Positions 28,095-33,259 of a stretch of DNA of 33,259 nucleotides are shown piece after piece. The position numbers and the translations under genes were made by a program. Under the pieces are notes generated by a model. The model was not told the origin of the DNA. It did no database searches and saw nothing but the letters and a program-made list of their open reading frames with translations. How positions within the stretch are numbered: the stretch's first letter is position 1; each line of letters begins with the position of its first letter. The DNA comes from an uncultured Prevotellaceae bacterium (GTDB lineage Bacteria > Bacteroidota > Bacteroidia > Bacteroidales > Bacteroidaceae): contig CAMYYX010000002.1 in assembly GCA_947303695.1 (NCBI GenBank), forward strand, positions 1-33,259, given 5' to 3'.

Positions 28095-28850
28095 TTACAG
28101 TCCTCCCCAATCTTCTGGTCTCACGATGTGGCTTTTTCGCTTTTTAGCCTGTACCAGTTGTTCTCCTGGCTGAGTACTTTCTGTTACCCACAGGTTACCA
28201 CCGATGACCGTTCCACGAGCAATGGTGATACGTCCAAGAATGGTTGCGTTACTATATACAATCACGTTGTCCTCCAGAATCGGATGGCGAGGTATACCCT
28301 TGATGGGGTTACCGTTCTCGTCGCGAGGAAAACTCTTGGCTCCAAGTGTCACACCCTGATACAACTTCACATTATTGCCAATGATACAAGTCTCACCAAT
28401 CACGACACCCGTTCCGTGGTCGATTGTGAAGTAGTCGCCAATCTGTGCTCCTGGGTGGATATCGATACCTGTTTCTGAATGTGCCATTTCTGTCAGGATA
28501 CGTGGAATCAATTCAACTCCCATTGTCAACAGCTCGTGTGCCACACGATAGTTGATAAGTGCCTTGATGACAGGATAGCAGCAGATAATCTCATCGTAGC
28601 CTTTGGCTGCAGGGTCACCGTTATAGGCGGCCTCAACGTCAGTTTGTAAGCTGTGATTGATGTTGTCCAGCCGTTTGATGAACAGTTCTGCCTGTTCTTC
28701 TGTCAGGACGCGAGTTGCCAACAAGTCTTTCAGCAACATCTTTTTGGTCTCCACACTACGAGTATCGTCTCCGTAGAAATCCGGAAAGAGAATGGATCGT
28801 GCAAGCGTCGCAATCTCTTTGGCTGTGTTGATGGGATATGCGTAATTCAT
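28095..28850 (-). CDS. cysE: Serine O-acetyltransferase (EpsC/CysE)
   Basis: 'GIDIHPGAQIGDYFTIDHGTGVVIGETCIIGNNVKLYQGVTLGAKSFPRDENGNPIKGIPRHPILEDNVIVYSNATILG' left-handed beta helix. Confidence 0.95.
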   Translation of the reverse strand: MNYAYPINTAKEIATLARSILFPDFYGDDTRSVETKKMLLKDLLATRVLTEEQAELFIKRLDNINHSLQTDVEAAYNGDPAAKGYDEIICCYPVIKALINYRVAHELLTMGVELIPRILTEMAHSETGIDIHPGAQIGDYFTIDHGTGVVIGETCIIGNNVKLYQGVTLGAKSFPRDENGNPIKGIPRHPILEDNVIVYSNATILGRITIARGTVIGGNLWVTESTQPGEQLVQAKKRKSHIVRPEDWGGL

Positions 28851-28871
28851 CTTTTTATCTTGTTCGTCTTT

Positions 28872-30563
28872 TTATTCTTCAATTGTCTTCAGCAGTTCTT
28901 TGGCTGATTCATCGCCCATGTCTGCAGCTTTTTTCAAATTGGCTATTCCTTTTGCCTTTTCTCCGTTCTGGGTTTGTGCATAACCCAATATACGGAGCGC
29001 ATTTACGTTTTGCGGCTCCAGTGATAGAAGTTGGTTGGCGGTAGTGATACAATCGTCCAGCTCGTTCACTTTCAGCAATAGCGCACATTTCTCGATATAG
29101 AGCATCGAGGCTTGAGGCGCCATACCGATGGCGGTAGTCAAATCGTCGAGTGCCTGCTGATACATCTTTGCTTTTTGTTCGAGTTTCGCTCTGTCATAGT
29201 AGAACGATGTGTTCACCTGATTGTTGCTGAGGAAACAGTATTGGTTGTAGTCGTTGACGGCTTCACGGTATTGTTCTGCTGCTGCATGGAGCTGTCCTCT
29301 GCGTAATACGTACTTGGCTGCCTCAGCAGGCATCGGGGTTGGGAACATAGCCAATGCGCTGTCAATCATAGCTATCTGCACGCTCAAGCTGTCACCTGCT
29401 CCTTCGTGAGCGATGCTGGCTGCATAATACACCTCAGGTGAACGGTCTTTGCTGCTGTTGATAGCTTCATAGTGGTCTACTGCTGCTCTGAAATCCTTCT
29501 TCGACATCAGAATCTGACCTTTCAGCATCTTGTATTCCATTACGTCAGGTTGCTCTTCCAATGCTTTGTTGATATAATCCAAGGCGAGGTCGAACGTCCA
29601 TTTCTCGTATGGCGGCTCTGGTTGATATACCAGTTTCGTGTTGATGATATCTGCAATCTTGGTGTTGGCCAGTGCTTTGTCCGTGCTGAGTTTGTAATAG
29701 GTCTGAAGATCGCGGTCAGCCTCATCAAAGCGATGTAGGTCGATGAGTGGGGTTGCTCTGCGGAAATAACCTTCTGCATTGTCAGGATAGGTTTCGACAA
29801 ACAGGTTGAGCAAGTCGAGATACTCCTCGTTGCCCATGCTGGTGGACTTCATATAGAGATAAACCAGACTTTCTGACGCATTATCTGGCAATCCTTTTGC
29901 AATGTGTATGCTTTCAAGTGCCAATGAGTTGACCCTTGTTGTGATGGCTTTGATGGATAAGGTGTCAGCAAATCCAATACCAAGCACATATCCGTTGTTA
30001 CCCATTGACGGTTGGGTCGTACCTATCAGTTCACCTTTGGCATTCAACACAGGTGTTCCTTGATAGGACTCATCTGTGGCATACGAAACTGTATAGTAGG
30101 GACAATTGTCCGCGATGGTCTTGATGGAGCTAACTTGTGCGCTTGGACATGATGCCAGTTTGCCTTTCGAGTATTTCAGGGTGAACACTAACGCACCTTC
30201 CGACGAGACGGTTTCTGCTTGGGTGAGCGCAACATTCTTTTTCGTGTTCACTTTGAACTTCACAAGTGAATAGGTGTCATCCGCTCCTAAAATCCATTTT
30301 ACGGGACTCTTCTCACCATTCACATCCACCACTACAGCACTATATGCATCCTTGAACAGTTGGTAGTCAGCAAGGGCTACACCTTCTGTGTTGATATAGA
30401 ATCCGGTACCTTTCTTCATCAGGTTGCCATCTTTGTCGTATGTCAACACTTCTACAATGGCCTTCATGGCCTTACTGCTCCATTTGGGTGCAGCTGCCTC
30501 TTGAGCCTTCAGGGTTAGGGTGACGATGGTTAAGGTTGTTATGATGATTGTCTTCAGTTTCAT
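28872..30563 (-). CDS. Secreted TPR protein with N-terminal trypsin-like (HtrA-fold) domain, probably catalytically inactive
   Basis: Signal peptide; 'KGTGFYINTEGVALADYQLFKDA' and 'YQGTPVLNAKGELIGTTQP' mimic S1C protease motifs; C-terminal TPR repeats. Confidence 0.85.
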   Translation of the reverse strand: MKLKTIIITTLTIVTLTLKAQEAAAPKWSSKAMKAIVEVLTYDKDGNLMKKGTGFYINTEGVALADYQLFKDAYSAVVVDVNGEKSPVKWILGADDTYSLVKFKVNTKKNVALTQAETVSSEGALVFTLKYSKGKLASCPSAQVSSIKTIADNCPYYTVSYATDESYQGTPVLNAKGELIGTTQPSMGNNGYVLGIGFADTLSIKAITTRVNSLALESIHIAKGLPDNASESLVYLYMKSTSMGNEEYLDLLNLFVETYPDNAEGYFRRATPLIDLHRFDEADRDLQTYYKLSTDKALANTKIADIINTKLVYQPEPPYEKWTFDLALDYINKALEEQPDVMEYKMLKGQILMSKKDFRAAVDHYEAINSSKDRSPEVYYAASIAHEGAGDSLSVQIAMIDSALAMFPTPMPAEAAKYVLRRGQLHAAAEQYREAVNDYNQYCFLSNNQVNTSFYYDRAKLEQKAKMYQQALDDLTTAIGMAPQASMLYIEKCALLLKVNELDDCITTANQLLSLEPQNVNALRILGYAQTQNGEKAKGIANLKKAADMGDESAKELLKTIEE

Positions 30564-30568
30564 ATCTA

Positions 30569-32302
30569 TTAATTGTTTAACAGTTCTCTTGCGTTGTTCA
30601 TTGCTGCCTCTGTAAGGGTTGAGCCGCTCAGCATGTGAGCTATCTCTTCAATCCGTTGCGTTGCAGAGAGCTCGGTGATGTGGGTCAGGGTCGTATCGGC
30701 TTCTTCCTCCTTGTACACTTTGTAGTGGTGCTCACCTTTGGCAGCAATCTGCGGCAGGTGGGTGATGCTGATGACCTGACAACCTTGTTGACTCATGCCT
30801 TGCATCATCAATGCCATCTGTTCGGCTATCTTACCTGACACACCTGTATCGATTTCATCAAAGATGATGGTAGGAAGTTTCGATGCGCTGGCTATCAAGG
30901 CTTTCAGCGAAAGCATCACTCGTGCAATCTCTCCACCTGATGCAATCTGCGAAAGCGGTTGTGTGGGTACGTTCTTGTTGGCAGAGAACCAGAACTCCAC
31001 CTTGTCCATACCGCTCCATCCTGGTTCGGCTGTCTGAGCCAGGTTTACTTCGAATCTCACGTTTGGCATACCCAGTGTGATGAGTCGGCTGATGATGTCT
31101 TCTTCCAACGCTTTCTTGGCTGTCAGTCGCATCTCTGTCAGTCGCTTGGCTTGAGTCATTACCGCTTCCTTAGAGGCGTTCAGTTCGTGTTCCAGCTCAG
31201 CTATATGTTCTTCGCTGTGATCAATGAGGGTCAATTGCTGCTCCAATTCCTTTTGCAGTTTTATCAACTCGCTCACATTGTCCACATGATGTTTCTTTTG
31301 TAGTGAGTAGAGGGTGTCCAGACGTTCTTCCACCTGTTCCAGCCGCTGAGGGTCGTATTCCACTTCATCGGTTTTTTGCCCGATTTCATCGGCAATATCT
31401 TTCAGTTCGATGTAGCAACTTTCCAATCGTTGTGTCAGTTCCTCAGTTTTGCTATATACCTTGCTGGCGCTTTGAAGTGCTGCGAGGCCTTGCTTCACAC
31501 GTTCCAGCGTATTGGCATCCTCGTCAGCTTCCAGACATTGTTGAGCCATATACAGGCTTTTCTTGATTTCCTCGGCATGACTCAGCATCTCCTGTTCTGC
31601 CTCCAACTCTTCTTGTTCTCCTTCCACGAGTGCTGCTTCAGCCAGTTGTTGAGCCTGAAACCGTAGGTAGTCCTCTTGGTCGTGACTCTGCTGTGCCTGT
31701 TCCTTCAGCTCCTTCAATTGCTGTCGAATGCTTAGGAAGTGTGAATAGCGCTCAACGTAATCCTTCACCTCATTGGCATCGTGAGCCAACGTGTCCAGCA
31801 GGTTCAACTGGAAGTCCTCTTTACCCAACAGCAGATTCTGGTGTTGCGAATGAATGTCGATGAGCTGATTGCCTATCTCTTTCAAGAGCGATAGGTTGAC
31901 AGGTGTGTCGTTGATAAATGCACGGCTTTTGCCTTCTGCAGTCAATTCGCGTCGGATGATACAATGCGACCCGTCGAAATCAAGGTCGTTTTGAGCAAAG
32001 AAGTCTAAGACCCTCTCCCCGCTCTCCCTTAAAGGGCGAGAGCTTAAGTTTTGAGAGGTCAAGTCCTCCTTTAAGGAGGATTTAGAAGGTCCAAGATCGA
32101 ACTCTGCTTCGATCATGCATCTCCTCTCGCCGGCCTTGATTGCTTTCATGTCTGCACGTTCGCCAAGTAGCAGCCCTATAGCTCCTAGAATGATGGATTT
32201 ACCAGCACCGGTCTCGCCAGTGATGACAGAAAATCCTGAATGCCAATTGATGTCCAGCTGATCAATCAGCGCATAGTGCTCAATATGTAACGATTGTATC
32301 AA
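30569..32302 (-). CDS. recN: DNA repair protein RecN
   Basis: 'MIQSLHIEHYALIDQLDINW...VITGETGAGKSIILGAIGLLLGERAD', 'IASGGEIARVMLSLKAL', 'IIFDEIDTGVSGKIAEQM', 'VISITHLPQIAAKGEHHYKV'. TTG start codon. Confidence 0.96.
   Translation of the reverse strand: MIQSLHIEHYALIDQLDINWHSGFSVITGETGAGKSIILGAIGLLLGERADMKAIKAGERRCMIEAEFDLGPSKSSLKEDLTSQNLSSRPLRESGERVLDFFAQNDLDFDGSHCIIRRELTAEGKSRAFINDTPVNLSLLKEIGNQLIDIHSQHQNLLLGKEDFQLNLLDTLAHDANEVKDYVERYSHFLSIRQQLKELKEQAQQSHDQEDYLRFQAQQLAEAALVEGEQEELEAEQEMLSHAEEIKKSLYMAQQCLEADEDANTLERVKQGLAALQSASKVYSKTEELTQRLESCYIELKDIADEIGQKTDEVEYDPQRLEQVEERLDTLYSLQKKHHVDNVSELIKLQKELEQQLTLIDHSEEHIAELEHELNASKEAVMTQAKRLTEMRLTAKKALEEDIISRLITLGMPNVRFEVNLAQTAEPGWSGMDKVEFWFSANKNVPTQPLSQIASGGEIARVMLSLKALIASASKLPTIIFDEIDTGVSGKIAEQMALMMQGMSQQGCQVISITHLPQIAAKGEHHYKVYKEEEADTTLTHITELSATQRIEEIAHMLSGSTLTEAAMNNARELLNN
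32006..32092. repeat. Palindromic repeat element inserted in frame within recN
   Basis: Nested inverted repeats: gctctcccttaaagggcgagagc, tcctcctttaaggagga, gaccctctc/gagaggtc. Encodes GPSKSSLKEDLTSQNLSSRPLRESGERVL, which interrupts the RecN N-terminal domain. Confidence 0.75.
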
Positions 32303-32364
32303 TGTTTCAATTATTTGCTGCTTGGCTTTGCCAAAATAGACACACTCCGTGTGCTTTCAACCTG

Positions 32365-32372
32365 CAAAGTTA
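32365..32372 (-). promoter_or_regulatory. Putative -7 box TAACTTTG for recN
   Basis: Reverse complement of caaagtta matches TAnnTTTG, ~60 nt upstream of the TTG start. Confidence 0.5.
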
Positions 32373-32379
32373 CAAATAA

Positions 32380-32408
32380 TTTACCATTTAACCATTTACT
32401 ATTTACTA
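32380..32408. repeat. Degenerate 7-bp tandem array upstream of recN
   Basis: TTTACCA-TTTAACCA-TTTACTA-TTTACTA (one unit 8 bp). Confidence 0.7.
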
Positions 32409-32523
32409 TTTTTGTAGTTTTCCTATATTTTTACATTATATCATTTTTTATTTTTTACATTTTCCTTCATAAAGCTTGCTTTTTTCTCTCAAAAGAGAAA
32501 ACCCCATACCAAACTATACGAAA

Positions 32524-32549
32524 GATGCATGTCCTCTCGAACATGCATC
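32524..32549. terminator. Perfect inverted repeat, possible terminator of the downstream-strand gene
   Basis: gatgcatgt-cctctcga-acatgcatc: 9-bp stem between the 32602 gene (minus) and recN; only a short T-run (ttt) on the minus strand. Confidence 0.45.
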
Positions 32550-32601
32550 CTCTACAATCAAAAATTCTACCTATTTTATGTTGTCATGAGTAATTTCATG
32601 A

Positions 32602-33117
32602 TTATCTGCGAGCGAACTGTCCGAAGCGAGGAGCTCCCCAAGGGTTAGCGTGCATGCGGTGACGCTGTGGGAATGCAGGAGCCTGAGCTGCTGGGCGGAG
32701 TTCTTTCTGTACACTTGCGATAGCGCTTGCAAGAGCCTTGCTGCTTACCTGAGTACCGTTGATCACTACTGTGTTGTCCTTTGCGTTCACGATGATGTCC
32801 ATCAGCTCTGGTACTGAGAGTGCGTAGTTGCACTGGTAGTAGTTGCCATTCTCGTCCTTTGGCATAACGTTCACGTTGCCGTCTGTGAGTTCGCTGTTGA
32901 GAACACTTTCACCGTTCATATTGATGATGTCGAAATTGAAATCTACTGCGTTGCTTGCCTCTTCGATGATGCTGAGGATGCACTGGTTGTTTGCGCGGTC
33001 GAATCCGAGACCTACTTCCATGTTGGTTGTAACTGGTGCGTAGTACACTGTTGAGTTCTGAGCGTTTGCACTAACTGTTGCGATGAGACTTGCGATTGCG
33101 ATTACTAATGACTTCAT
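32602..33117 (-). CDS. Small secreted hypothetical protein
   Basis: Signal peptide MKSLVIAIASLIATVSANAQ; 171 aa; C-terminus rich in Pro/Arg/His (FPQRHRMHANPWGAPRFGQFARR). Confidence 0.75.
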   Translation of the reverse strand: MKSLVIAIASLIATVSANAQNSTVYYAPVTTNMEVGLGFDRANNQCILSIIEEASNAVDFNFDIINMNGESVLNSELTDGNVNVMPKDENGNYYQCNYALSVPELMDIIVNAKDNTVVINGTQVSSKALASAIASVQKELRPAAQAPAFPQRHRMHANPWGAPRFGQFARR

Positions 33118-33259
33118 AATTTGTTTCCTTTCTTAATTTTTAGTTTGTTATTTAATTTTTTGTTTTTGTTTCGTTTTTGTTGAGGTCTGTTTTTCAACCT
33201 CGTTCGTCTCTTTGATTCTGAAAAGGGTAAAAACGATTAAATTCCGAATTCCTAAACGT

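Noticed and set aside
32294-32593. 99-aa plus-strand ORF in the recN upstream region
   Set aside because: Phe/Ile/Tyr-rich translation of AT-rich intergenic DNA, overlaps the recN promoter and an inverted repeat.
1-33259. Defence system, prophage or integrative element
   Set aside because: No transposase, integrase, restriction, toxin-antitoxin or phage gene seen; content is mostly core genes of Bacteroidota.

Overview
The window looks like a chromosomal segment from a Bacteroidota/Prevotella-like bacterium. This rests on a PorP/SprF-GldK-L-M-N type IX secretion operon, gldH, a RicT/PSP1 protein, EpsC-type CysE, and TAnnTTTG -7 promoter boxes. About 24 genes are supported: a 5'-truncated lipocalin-like hypothetical protein, a large modular secreted protein with a nearly duplicated ~190-aa domain and a T9SS-like C-terminal tail, an MFS nucleoside-type transporter, a 7TM-HD (PgpH-like) phosphodiesterase, the T9SS core operon, class I fumarase, frr, rsgA, an LPS-core/envelope cassette (GT1, WaaP-like kinase, GT9, metallophosphoesterase, LTA-synthase-like sulfatase fold), gldH, ricT, a THUMP RNA methyltransferase, cysE, a trypsin-like-fold/TPR protein whose catalytic triad looks lost, recN, and a small secreted protein. 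I saw no CRISPR array, tRNA, rRNA or transposase, and no obvious defence island. The least explained signals are: (i) a palindromic repeat apparently inserted in frame inside recN, adding ~29 residues; (ii) 7-bp-phased degenerate tandem repeats with different unit sequences at several promoter/5' regions, one possibly absorbed into the gldH N-terminus; (iii) a promoter only 4 nt from a start codon, suggesting a leaderless mRNA; (iv) a terminator hairpin overlapping the stop codons of two convergent genes. No similarity search was run. All family calls come from reading motifs.
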